This document shows positions 11,766-22,900 of a stretch of DNA of 64,000 nucleotides, piece by piece; position 1 is the first letter of the stretch, and each line of letters begins with the position of its first letter. The DNA is taken from NCBI GenBank assembly GCA_008828725.1, contig MEHQ01002413.1, forward strand, positions 81,401 through 145,400. The letters are read 5' to 3'. Under the pieces are notes generated by a model, which saw only the letters and a list, made by a program, of their open reading frames with translations, was not told the origin of the DNA and did no database searches. The DNA is from Saccharina japonica (Eukaryota; Sar; Phaeophyceae; Laminariales; Laminariaceae). The translations under genes were made by a program, and so were the position numbers.

Positions 11766-12710
11766 GTACCGTTGTCGCAGGACTGTAGATTCGCGTCACC
11801 CGTACCAGAGGAGTCATCGACAACTTGCATGTCTGATGAACACGGGGCTTAGCGTTAGTGCTCCGCTTACTGATAGCACACGAGAGTGTGTATTACAGCA
11901 GTACGACTACTATGTACATGTATGATCATGTATCTGAAGATTTTATTTATTACTCCATGTATTTGCCATCTGACGTTGAGCGGCGCTTGTTCCTATCATA
12001 CCTAAACTGAACCAGAACCCAACGACTTCGAACATGGGAAATGCTATCAATCAGACTCGAACACTTGACAAAATGTTTCCAATGATGGTGCAGTCCCCCT
12101 TAAGGAATGACTCTACGGACGCCTAACCGACGATTCACCTAACGATTTTGAAACATTTTTTCACCGTCGTACGTACGTACGTGGTTGCTGTCGGTACCAT
12201 TATCGTAAGCATCAAAAGGGCTGTCGAGTCGTGCCGTTAACTGCCACTCAGGAAACATGAAGTACGCCGAGAGCACGCCAACCACGTCACATAGAACCCC
12301 CGAAACACGGCGCATCGAAGACCAGCAATCAACCAATCAAGAAATAATGCTGAATATAAATGTCATTTTTTGCCTTTATCTCAATTTCAACCTGCCCATC
12401 GCTTTGGCGCAGTTTGCGTGCAGGCGGCGTGTTCATACTAGTAGCGTTGGGTATCGAACGATAATCGAGTTCGATACGATACCGACAAACACAAAAACTA
12501 TTTCGATCGATCGGTACGCTTTCGATATTTGATGCATCCAAACTTTCGTTGACAATCTTAGATGAAGAGTACGGGGGCGCCAAGGGATGGAGGGCGACTC
12601 ACGCTCGTTCGATACGACTAACGGTACAGCCACGGCTCCGCCCGTGGCGCTAGCCCTGCATTGCCCATATGAGTGTGTGGCAGTACTTACAGTGTGGCGT
12701 TGTGTACCAC
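11766..12710. other. Intergenic, no feature recognised
   Basis: This is mixed-composition sequence between the GGTATCG array and the satellite. Short open frames occur on both strands but none has family motifs or splice partners. Confidence 0.5.
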
Positions 12711-12719
12711 TCTGAACGG

Positions 12720-14060
12720 AATTGTAAAGAGCACCGTGCGGGGTGGTATCGATCCGCGGGGTGTCCGTTCTAGTCCCCGGGTTGTGGGGGTTATATATGT
12801 ACGGAAGGACTCATGATCCGGAGATGGGGCCTTATCATCCCCGGGTCCGGTCGGACATCGATACCATGAGCGCCAGTCAAACCTGGAATCAGCCAGTGGG
12901 GTAGGGGTATCCACAAATAATGGGGCGGGATCGGCTCGGGGGATGACCGTTTTCGTTCCCGGGTTGTGGGAGATGTAGATGCACGGGAGGATGTCTGGTG
13001 CAGATATGCGACTTTCTCGTCCCTGGGTGTGGCAGCACCTAGCGATGTTGCCCCGAGGGGAAACTCTCGCCGAGCGCTGGTTTTATGAGCCCCAGCCAAT
13101 AATAAATCAGCCCGTAAGGTTTAGGATTCCACACCGTGTGAAGCGGTGTCGACCCGGGGGATATCCGTTTTCATCCCCGAGTTGCTGGTTTTGTAGATGT
13201 ATGGAAGGATGTTTGATCCGGGGATATTACCTTATCCTCCCCGGGTGCGGCGGGACATCGCCGTTGTTCTGAGAGACAACTCTCGCCTCGCGCTGGATCC
13301 TTGGGCGCCAGCAACTCATGAATAATAAATTAATTGCGGCCGGGGTTTCTACACACCTTGCGGGGCGGTATCGACCCGGGGGGTGTCCATTCTCGTCCCC
13401 GGGTTGTTGGAGTTGTACATGTATGGAATAGGTTTTGGTCCGGGTATGGGACCTTGTCGTCCCCGAGTGCGGCGGAACTTCGACCTTGAGCCTAACTACA
13501 CTTGAAATCAGATAACTGAGGTTGGGTTTCCCACACCTTACGGGGTGGTATCGACGTGTGGAATGTCCGTTTTCGTCACCGGGTTGTTGGAGTTTTAGAT
13601 GTGGCAGTTTTTTCTGATCCGGGGATGGGGCCTTATCCTGCCCGGGTGCTGCGGGGCCTTGAGGTTGTCCTAGGCGGCAACTCTCGACACGTGCAGGCGA
13701 GCTCCAGCCAGCAATCATCCGTTAGGGTTGGGGTTTCCACACCTTGCGAGGCGATATCGACTCGAGAGATGTCGGTGTTCGTACCCGGTTTGTTGAAGTT
13801 GTACTGTAGATGCATCGAAATAAGTTTAGTCCAGAGATAGGACCCTATTGTCCCCGTGCCGCTGGCTTCTTATGAGCCTCTTGAAACAATCAGTGATCAG
13901 TCGATGGGGGTGGGGTTTCCACACCGTGCGGGGCGGTGTCCACCAGGGAAATTGCAATTTTTGTCCCCGGTTGGTCACAGTAAGAGGTATGGAGGGATTT
14001 CAAATCCGGGGATGAGGCCTTATCCTCCCCTTGTGTGGTGAAACCTCGATGGTTCTACAT
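12720..14060 (+). repeat. Seven-unit satellite, ~180-215 bp per unit
   Basis: Diverged units each carry a landmark like GCGGGGCGGTATCGACCCGG, then GTCCCCGGGTTGTTGG, GATGTATGGA, and GGGGCCTTATCCTCCCCGG. The GGTATCGA landmark falls near 12746, 12930, 13145, 13367, 13548, 13753 and 13935. A single inverted copy lies at 37470-37690 inside the nitric oxide synthase gene. Confidence 0.85.
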
Positions 14061-14224
14061 TCTATTCGAGAAGTAACAATCTCCTAGAAAGAGCGAGCGG
14101 TCTCTGGCATGGTTTTGGACCAAAGTCGAGTCATCTGCCACATAATTACAAAGTAAAACAATAGGTCGCCAGCAGCTTGGCTGGCTATTAATAGATATCT
14201 GTCAGACTGACCAATTACTCCTTG

Positions 14225-14480
14225 TTGAACAGCAGCAGCAGTTTCATCCGATCTATTAGGCTGATTTCGCGCCTCTGTGTATACATTTCTGCCATCACAC
14301 CAGTGGGCATGTATTCGGGTCCATATGCCAGGTCCGCCTGTCTGTGAGCTGGTGGTGGTGGTGGTGGTGGTGCTGTTGGTGTTGGTGTATTGGTGGTAGC
14401 TGCAAATTTTGCTGCTGCTTGTTCTGCTGTTGTTGATGGGGTGATGGTTGTTGGTTTCTGCATGGCATGCTTGCTGCTGC
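14225..14480 (-). repeat. CAG/CTG and GGT triplet-rich stretch
   Basis: Runs of CAGCAGCAG, GGTGGTGGT and GCTGCTGCT give Gln- and His-rich reading frames on the minus strand. No splice context or homology supports a gene. Confidence 0.6.
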
Positions 14481-14689
14481 TGGAGCATCTCGTTGCATTG
14501 CATGTAGGAAGGCATTGTTTGCTGCAATCAGCCAATAGGCTTCGTGTTTATCAGTTTGAACAGTATATAGCCACAATTTGTTGAAAAATGGCTCGAATAA
14601 TATCCAGTGCCCTCTGAAATCAATAATTATTTTTTGCGCAGTTGGTAGTCGGTAGAGGTCAATTCAAAATTGTCAGCGGCAGCAGAACA

Positions 14690-15145
14690 AGGCTGGCAAT
14701 ATCTCACCGCATTGCTATCCCGCGCGTAGCATATTGCCCAAGGGACTGTCGGCAATGCTCAGCACACGAAGGCCAGTACTCGGTGCGATGTGAGACGCAT
14801 TGTCCCGATTGATGTGCGTCGCACTCTCTCTACCGATGTCGCGAGGCGGAAGTGAAACGCTCTGCAGCGCGAGCCTTGCGAGAACGCGATGACAGTACTC
14901 GGAGTGCGCTGTGATGTACCATGCTGAACGGAAATATAAGGACTATTGGTGAATAAATGTAGAGTTCAATTGGCCTTTACATTGCCGTCCGTTGTCACTG
15001 TTGCTGGGATTATGGCGATGCTCAGCACGCGACGGCCAGGACTCGGCCGGGCATGAGACCGGGCGTTCCACTTTTGTGGCACCCAGCCTCCCTATCTATG
15101 GGGCGAGGCCGGGCTGAAGCGCTCTGGACCGCGAGACCATGATTC
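14690..15145 (+). repeat. Diverged ~260-bp tandem duplication
   Basis: GCAATGCTCAGCACACGAAG near 14752 and GCGATGCTCAGCACGCGACG near 15014 each start a related block with GGCCAG.ACTCGG, GAGAC and GAAACGCTCTG/GAAGCGCTCTG landmarks. Confidence 0.7.
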
Positions 15146-15369
15146 CAGACAGACAGACTAACAGCATTGAATAATATAGATATATCGAAAGTTACACACG
15201 ATATCCAACACATACATATGATAATACCACTATTCACCCGTCGTCAATCCTAAAATATCTCAGTACAAAAGCAAAAAATAACTCGAGAAGAAAAATGAAC
15301 TTGCTGCTCTAGTCGTGGTGGCGTTGGGGAAAACAAGTGTCAAGCGCCAACAAACTTTGACGACACCCT

Positions 15370-16090
15370 TTTCACGGTGCGAACGCTTCGGTGTACAGCG
15401 TTTGACCTATATGGTTTCGGCGTACGGCTTTCGCCGTACCATATACGGTGTTTACCGTACGCGGTTTCGCCGTACGGCTTGTACCGTAGAATGTCATAGT
15501 ACACCTGGTATTATGTTTTCGTGTCCCGTTTATACCGTCCTGAGTTTACTCACTCACGGCTTTCACCGTACATGGTTTCCGTGCGATTTTGTTACCGTGT
15601 CTATTTTACCGCCACCCTTCGGTCCATGCCGTGCTGCTATTACGCTTTTACCCCCCCCTCTGTTCCTGCCCACGTACGATGGAAACCCCAAGAGCCGTGC
15701 TACGTTGGAAGGAGTTGCCCCATTGAGTTTCGGGATAATCGCATGAGGAGCTCCCCTACCGCGCCCCATAGCGACTTCGATGTATGCCGCCATACCATAG
15801 GGGCTCCCGTATGTTTTCCTAGGCTCCTGTCTCGCTTGTAAATGCTTCACCGTACTGCGTTCACCGTCCCACGTTTCGTCGTACAGCTTTTGCCGTACCA
15901 TATATTGTTTCCGTGTTTGTACGGTTTCTGCCGTCCTGACGTTTCTCACGGCTTAGACCGTACCTACAATGTTTTTCTTGCGAGTTTTACATTCTCGATT
16001 TCGCCTCTACCCTTCATTTGCCAGCTTGTTTCTGCTGCTACTCCCTCTCTGTTCCAGCCCACGTCCGATGGAAACCCCACGAGCCTTGCT
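15370..16090 (+). repeat. ~400-bp duplication built on CGTACGGCTTTCGCCGTAC motifs
   Basis: Palindromic CGGTTTCGCCGTACGGCTT-type motifs occur many times, and the block is duplicated. CCCACGTACGATGGAAACCC near 15668 and CCCACGTCCGATGGAAACCC near 16058 lie in matching contexts. Confidence 0.75.
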
Positions 16091-16213
16091 ACGTTAGACG
16101 CCTGCTTGTCATGCAACGGGAGACGGGGATAGAACGCCTGTCATAATGTCCACGCGACACCAAAACTGCCTACAAAACACATGCGCAAACGACGCTGTTA
16201 ATAACAGCTGAAA

Positions 16214-16830
16214 GGAGGCCTTGAAGAAACACGCATACGTATGTGTGGAAAGCCTCCAGCGGCTTGTGTGACTTCTCGCCCCTATATTACAAGAATACTA
16301 ACATAGAAAATGTGTGCCAGAATGTTCACACCCTACTACAACCGTCCGGTACAGGCGCAGAAGACGCTATGCTTCTCGAAGGAGTGTTCGAAAAACGCCA
16401 ATATCTGTTTTGGGAAAACTCTCCAGCAGCCTGTGCGCCTGCTCGACCTGTAACATGAAACCGAAAACAAATGGGCGTGCCACAATTTCTACACTCCATA
16501 ACAAGCTAGCACATGCCAGCATAACACGCTTTATTTGTCGCAGGAGGTTTTGAAAAACGCCCATACACATGTATGGAAACCCACCAGAGGCTCTATGCGC
16601 CTGATCGCCCGCAAAAAGGAAATACAGTATGAAAAACTGTGCCACAATGCCCACACACCACTACAAAATAACCGTCCAACGTAGGCCGACAACGCCCAGG
16701 AGGCAACAAAAACGCCAACACATTTGTGGAAACCCTCAGGCGGCTTACGCGCCTACTGCTCGCCTCGGCGTAAACAAACAGAGAAAACAAAGTAAATGTG
16801 TGCCATCCACTCACCAACACTAGTCATGCG
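16214..16830 (+). repeat. Four tandem ~163-bp units
   Basis: AGGAG-led units start at 16214, 16380, 16542 and 16698. Each contains a GAAAACGCC-like start, TGTATGGAAACCC and GGCTTGTGCGCCTGCTCG landmarks. Spacing is 166, 162 and 156 bp. Confidence 0.8.
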
Positions 16831-17740
16831 CCAGAACGAGAACCCATACATTAAACAATATTGTGTTTTGTTCCATTCTAACTCTAGCGATAACCCGGGA
16901 GCGCGAACCTCGCGACGAGTCGAGAGGCGGTGGGGTGGGGGGTATGGCGGGTGGGGGCTCGAATGGGTAGAACACCCTCTTCATCGCCGCCTGCGCTATG
17001 GAAACACATAATCAAATTAGTTTGGGTGTTTCTACACGCAAAATATTTAGGCTATCTTACTACTCTCCCCACCCTAACCGAAAAACTGTACGTAGCAATA
17101 CTTGTGTCGGCTTAAACGTTCCAACCTTGTTTGGGGATGCCCGAGAAACGTCTTACCTACCCCCCCGTTCGGTGTAATGCCATGCTATGCCAACCATTCT
17201 GTCTGCCGTTTCCTCCAGATGTCCCTTCCGCCTAATACCTTGGGGGGGGGGAGAAGGAGAAGAATACCCACCCCCCCAAAAACAACATGCTTTTTGTCTT
17301 GTCTTCCCCTGAAGGTCTTAAAAAACTTTACATACCATATCTCTCAGTCTGAAACGACAACCCCTAATATGGACCCGCTTCCTCCTCTCTCTCCGTCCCA
17401 CCCCCCCCCACCCCAACACCCCTATAATAGTTTTGTTCCATGTCTAAGACGGTTTCATTCGGTTGGAGTATCTTCGACCAAATCACATAAGCTCGTACGA
17501 ATCACTCTCGGACTAATTATTATGTTTCACCCCATTCATACGGGGAGGTGGCTCGACTGAGCGATCAGCGTTGCCCGAGTCCTTACCACTAGTCCGCTCA
17601 AGTAAGTATTCGCAAGCACGAAGCTCAGGGGGCCCCTGGGCGTATAAATCGGTGCCACTGGCCTTCTCCTAAACGGGAAACAGCTTCGCCGTGAGGCGGG
17701 TGTCTCCAACCGGCCCCCCAGCTCTATTATCCCAATTTTG
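16831..17740. other. Intergenic, no feature recognised
   Basis: Short G and C homopolymers and ordinary mixed sequence; no exon, RNA gene or mobile element is supported. Confidence 0.5.
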
Positions 17741-18890
17741 TTTCCGCCTCCAGCCGCCGCCAACTTTCGATATCTCTGCTTCTGCTGCTACTACTCCTCT
17801 TTCTCTTCCTCCTATTCCCCATCCTCCTCGCCCCCCTCTTCCTCTACCTCTTCTTCCTCTTTCTTTTCTTGCTCCGTTTCTTCCTCCTCCCCCCCCCCCC
17901 TCCTCCTCCTCCTCTTCCTCCTCCTCTTATTTCTCCTTCTCCTCCTCCTCCTCCTCCGCCTCCTGCTATCGCAGCTGGCGCCACGGTCGTTATTAGTGCA
18001 AGGAGACCTCCTTGTCATGTCTTTCTGCCTCCAGTCGCTACCCATCTATCGCTATATCTGCTGGTGCTGCTGCTCCTTCTCGTCCTCTTCCCTCCCCCCC
18101 CGCCCCCTCCCCCCCTCCCCCCGCCCTGTCCTCCTGTTCCTCCTCCTCTTGCTCTTCCTCCTCGTCCGCCTTCCCGTTGCTGCTTCTCCTCTTGCTACTG
18201 TCGCTGCTGCTGCCTTCGAAAGGATTGAAAAATCCATATGCCTAATCTCCGCCTCTGGCCGACGCCCAACTGTCGTATAACATCTGCTGGTGTTGCTCTT
18301 CCTGCTTCTTCTCCTCCTCCTCCTCCTTCTCTTCTTCCTCCTCGGCCTCCTCCTCTTCCTCCTCCTCCTCCTTCTTCTCCTCTTCCTCTTCCTCCTCCTA
18401 CCCCCCTCCTACCTCCTCCTCATCGTTCGTGCTCCTCGTCCCCCTGCTGCTGCTGCTCCCCCTTCTCCTGCTACTGCCGCCTTCGACACTCATGCAAGGG
18501 GACCTTCTCCCTAATATCTACCTCCGGCCGACGCCCAACTGTCGTATGATTTCTGCTCCTCTTGGTGCTCTTTTTTCTGCCCCTTCTCCTCCTTCTCCTC
18601 CTGCTCTTCCTCCTACTCCTCCTCCTCCTCCTCCTCCTCCTCCGCCTCCTCCTACCCTCCCCCCTCCTCTTGTCCTTCCCCTCGTCTTCGTTGTCTTCCT
18701 GCCGCTTATGTTGTCATCGAAGTTGATTCAGAGGGAGCTCTCTTCAAATATGTTGTTTGTTTTAACCGCCATCCGACTGTGGCCATACCTGCTGCTGCGT
18801 CTGCTCCTCCTCTTCCCCCCACCCCCTCCTCTTCCTTCTCCTCCTCTATGACATCCTGTTTCGCTTGCTGCTTCTGCTGCCACTATCGAT
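17740..18890 (+). repeat. 1.1-kb polypyrimidine (CTC/CTT) block
   Basis: The plus strand is almost only C and T in TCCTCC and CTTCTC units. The block itself is a tandem of ~270-bp segments, seen from GCCGACGCCCAACTGTCGTA at 18258 and 18528 with a weaker match near 17990. Long Ser/Leu/Pro frames here are shadows. Confidence 0.9.
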
Positions 18891-19185
18891 GCTGTTGGAA
18901 ACTGACCTCCGCCCTACACCATCTCCTTCCCCAGCCCCCCCCCTCCCAGCTGTTGCTATCCCTGTTGCTGCCACCGCTGCTGCTGTTGCTGTTCATGCTT
19001 CTGCGCCCCCCCCGCCTTTTCCTGCTGCTGCTGCCGGCGTCGATAGTGACGAAGGGGGACTTTCTCCCCACTCTGCTGCAGCCCTGCTTTCCTAAATCTA
19101 CTATCACTGCTGCTGCTGCTGTTGCTACTCCACCTCCTCCCCCTGCTGCTGCCGTCGTCAATGGTAATGGGAAGGGACCCCCAGC
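18891..19185 (+). repeat. CTG/GCT triplet-rich sequence downstream of NOS stop
   Basis: Interrupted CTGCTGCTG runs continue from the polypyrimidine block to the nitric oxide synthase stop codon. No clear polyadenylation signal can be singled out. Confidence 0.6.
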
Positions 19186-19959
19186 CTACTCCGTTGCCGT
19201 CTCCAGCCACCAGCCATTTGCATCTGCCCCTGCTGCTGTTGTTGCTGCTTTCCCTGCTGCTGCTGCTTCTCCTCCTCCTCCTGTTGATGTCGTCGTCATC
19301 GAGGACGGTGGAGAGCGCGGGGAAGGATTGGCTGTGCTGGCAGAGCTTGGGGACCTCCTAAAGCCACGGAATGTTTTCACCCCGCGAGCCATGGAGGCAA
19401 GGCGGCCTAACGAGGTACCTTGACCACTACCGCCGCTACCGGTGCTAACGCCGTTACCATCGGAAGCTACAGTTGTCGCGGTGTTGATGTTGCTGTTGTT
19501 CTTGTTGGTGGTGGTGTCGGTGGTGGCGGCGGTATTGTTGTTGCTGCGATTGATGTTGGTGGTATTGGTGGTGGAAGTATTGTTGTTGATTCCATTGCTG
19601 CTGCCGTTGTTGTTCCTGTGAATACCGCTCCAGTTGTTGATGTTGTTGTTGCTGTTTTCGTTGTTGATGTTGCTGCCGTTGTTGTTGATCTGGTGGATGT
19701 TGTTGCTGTCACTGATGCTGCTGCTCCTATTGTTGTTGATGTTGCTGTTCCAAGTGGTGCTGTTGTTGCTGCCGTTGCCGTGGATGTTGTTTTTGCGGCT
19801 GCTACTGCTGCTGCTGTTGTTGTTGCTGCTCCCGTTGATTGCCGAGGCGAACGTCTTAGCCGCTTCCACCTGGGACTGCCACCTGTCCTGAGCGTGCTGG
19901 TGCGAGAGGAAAGTGTCCACGGCGGCTGCCCCGTGCAGACCCACCCCCCACGTATCCGA
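19186..19959 (-). CDS. NOS: NOS exon 33: C-terminus and Asn/Ser/Thr-rich tail
   Basis: After TCCCGCCCAG the frame reads SDTWGVGLHGAAAVDTFLSH, matching the end of NOS reductase domains; Trp sits where an aromatic residue stacks on FAD. The usual protein would end ~30 residues later. Here the frame stays open for ~220 more residues: long Asn/Ser/Thr runs from AAC/AAT triplets, then SLGRLASMARGVKTFRGFRR and a Pro/Ser/Gly/Ala stretch before TAG at 19186-19188. Part of the tail could be intronic. The antisense strand is also open (Val/Ala-rich), a by-product of the repeat. Confidence 0.75.
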   Translation of the reverse strand, partial: SDTWGVGLHGAAAVDTFLSHQHAQDRWQSQVEAAKTFASAINGSSNNNSSSSSSRKNNIHGNGSNNSTTWNSNINNNRSSSISDSNNIHQINNNGSNINNENSNNNINNWSGIHRNNNGSSNGINNNTSTTNTTNINRSNNNTAATTDTTTNKNNSNINTATTVASDGNGVSTGSGGSGQGTSLGRLASMARGVKTFRGFRRSPSSASTANPSPRSPPSSMTTTSTGGGGEAAAAGKAATTAAGADANGWWLETATE

Positions 19960-22900
19960 CTGGGCGGGAGAGGACCCGGGAAAGTTCAGGAGGCGAAGCA
20001 AAAGGATAAAGTGAACGAGAGAGTTGAAGGGGGGGGCTCATTTGTTGCCTCCCCCAGTGATTCGACAAATGACTACGCATCCCATTCGAGACAGAACACA
20101 GCTCCTACTCTTATTAGAAGCCTTCAACATTTGGGAGTTCCTTTGTTTCTTTTCGGGGGGAGAGGGGTTTTGGAGAAATAGGGAAGTGGATGGCGTTATT
20201 GAACGAGGGGGGGGGGAGGAGTGGTAAAAAGGCAAGTGGGAGGTAAAAGGTGATATCGAAAAGGGGGTGGAGCGGGCGGGATTGTGTTGATGAAATAGGC
20301 GGGGGGGGGGGGGTTCGAGGAGGGATGAGATGGCATTATTGAAGGGGGAGGGGAACAAAACCTGTGGAAGACGCGGTAGGCATTCAAGCGCGCACCACTA
20401 TCCGTACCGCTATCTGTACATCTAAGCGGGCATCCTATCAATACCACTGTCCCCGATTCTGTTACACTCTTGCCGATTTCGGCGACTTTAATCTTGACCA
20501 CAAAGCCGTACCGTGGATTGGGGCTCGAATCAAAATCATTCGGAGAGTGCTAAGCGCGGATGGGGGTGGTGCGGGGTTTGTCGCCGATCATGCAGCGGCG
20601 GAGGCCTGCGGCGCCAAACAAAGGGAGGAGGAAATACATCGCGCGGCCTCCCCTAAGAGCAATGCCCTTGAAAGGGTGGTGTCTTAAAAATACCTGAGCT
20701 CCTCGCATGAGGGGCTCCCTATTTGTACCCGGAATACGACTTCGAAGAAGTTTGTTTTCACGCAACCCGACCAAGATTTTCTATACACTGTTAAAAAACA
20801 TTGATATCCCTACAACAAAATGCCCTAGTAAAAGCGTCATACTTGAGGAGCTCGACCGAACGCATGCTACCTTGAGGTGGATATTGGTTTTGGGTGGTCA
20901 CTCGACGAGATCTATTCCACACCCAGAAAAACAAAAGGTGCTACGTGCCCGATAAACAATACCACGGCTCACTGAAAGCAATCAACGAAACATATTGCAA
21001 CACAACAATGAAATTCCGACGACGATTTTGGGTTAAGGTAAGGAGGCCCGTCGTTCAGAAAACGTTTCCGCCCAAAACCGGTACAGTACCTCTATACCGT
21101 GGGATGAGTCTCAAGAAATTCGTACTTTGCGCCACTCTCAAATAATTATGTGAGGTAAGGTGTGTCGCACGCTTACATCTCTACAAAAATGTTTTGTTTT
21201 GCATATACGTTTTTTTGTTCCAAGTCGGAGGAAATGTTTTGTTTTTTGCCGCCAATTTCGTAAATTATGTCGAGCTCTCTGCACTACATACACTACGTAT
21301 GTACGAAAGTTGAGGAATACAGGTGGGTTGGTCACCTGCAGGCGGCCTTGTGTCTTCATGACCTCGAAGTACTCGATCACGCCCAGCCTGTCCATCGAGC
21401 TGCACCTCAAAGCTGCCATCATCATCTGTTGGGCGTTGACGGTGGTGGTCGTCGTTGGGATAAAATGGTAAGTGATAGCGATGGTTATGGTGGTGGACGG
21501 GAGGATGGTTAAAAACCGTCGTCGTGGTGTTGGCGGTGGTGAGGGTGGTAGTGGTGACGGTATTGGTTGTTAACGGTGGTGGCTATGAGAGGAGGGTTTC
21601 TGTACACACGATTTTGCATTCTCTGTACTGAATTCGACCAGAGTTGGTGTTTTGTTTTCACGGCCCCTCCAATACTCGGCGGGTTCCATGCTGTATCTTA
21701 CCTGGTGTATGTCTTTTGAATGGGCCACACGACACTTTTTGTTTTCTACTTTATTGCGCGAGCCACGCAACATGTTGCCATGGTTGACATTCTGTATCTG
21801 ACCTGGTATTTGTGTTCTCCCTAGCCTCGTCCGCGGAAGAGTCGCCGCAGACGTATCATAGCACCTGATACAATGTTTCTGGTATTTTGCTACACAATGT
21901 TTGGTCTTTTCGATACTTCATCCTTCAATGTTTCTCACATGAGCTCCCCTATATTTATCGCTTTCTGCCTACTTCGTACCTGGTACATGTTTTCTTCTGA
22001 AATGAGCAGCACAATACGTTGGTGTTTTCCATGCGTTATCCCAGTTATTTTCTCACATGAGCCCCCCCCCCAACATTTATCGCTTTCTATACTGTATCCT
22101 ACATGTTTTGTTTGCATGAGCCACACAAGGAGTTGACACTTTTCATACTGTACCCTAATTGTTTTCCTACTAACCTCGGCTTTGACCTCCTCGCCCATGG
22201 ACGAGTCGCCGCAGACGTAGGTATGGCAGGTGGGCTGCGACAGCAGTTCCCACACCGAGTCCTGCTGCTGGGCGACCAGGTGTTGCACGTAGGCCTTCAA
22301 AACAGACGGCGACAATTGGCATGGCAGACGTTTATCATCAACGAGCTTGAATTTGTGGGTGTCTTGCGTGGAGGGGTTGTTGCCATGTAAGCCTGCCAAG
22401 CATATATATATACCGGGTATAACTAAGGCATGGAAGGAGCGGGTGCACTTCATGTTCATGCATGGCCGTAGTCGTATGACCATAGACCCTCGCATTCCTA
22501 CAATGCCGGGACGGAGCATGTCGGGTTTTCACCGACCAGGCAGACATTGCTAGCACCAAGCACGAAGTGCCGTGACGTGTTGGGCGAGCCGCATGAAGGG
22601 TGAGCTGCATTCTACTAAGAACCGCTTGTGAGGCGGACTCGCATATGGATGACGGCTTGAATTAGTTAATTAAATTTCTGGTGTGGCCACTCCCTGAGAG
22701 ACAGCAATGGGAGCACTATGTAACTGCCTCGCGGGTGCCTTACCATATATACACTGCGTTATACAATCATTTCCCTTGTGCGTAGCAAAGGTTCTCCATC
22801 CCGCACAAATGATCTAATTCGATCGCCAGCTTTGGTGACCGCCAAAACATAAAATAATAAACGGTACCCTGGTTGTATAGCTCACGCAGCGAGAGGCGTG

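Noticed and set aside
17738..18851. Several Ser/Leu/Pro-rich plus-strand frames of 100-180 codons
   Set aside because: All fall in a C/T-only tract where stops are rare on that strand. There are no domains and no codon bias.
19420..20181. Plus-strand 253-codon frame rich in Val and Ala
   Set aside because: It is antisense to NOS exon 33. The valine/alanine strings are the reverse of the Asn/Ser/Thr triplet repeat, and the conserved reductase end (TWGVGLHG) is on the minus strand.
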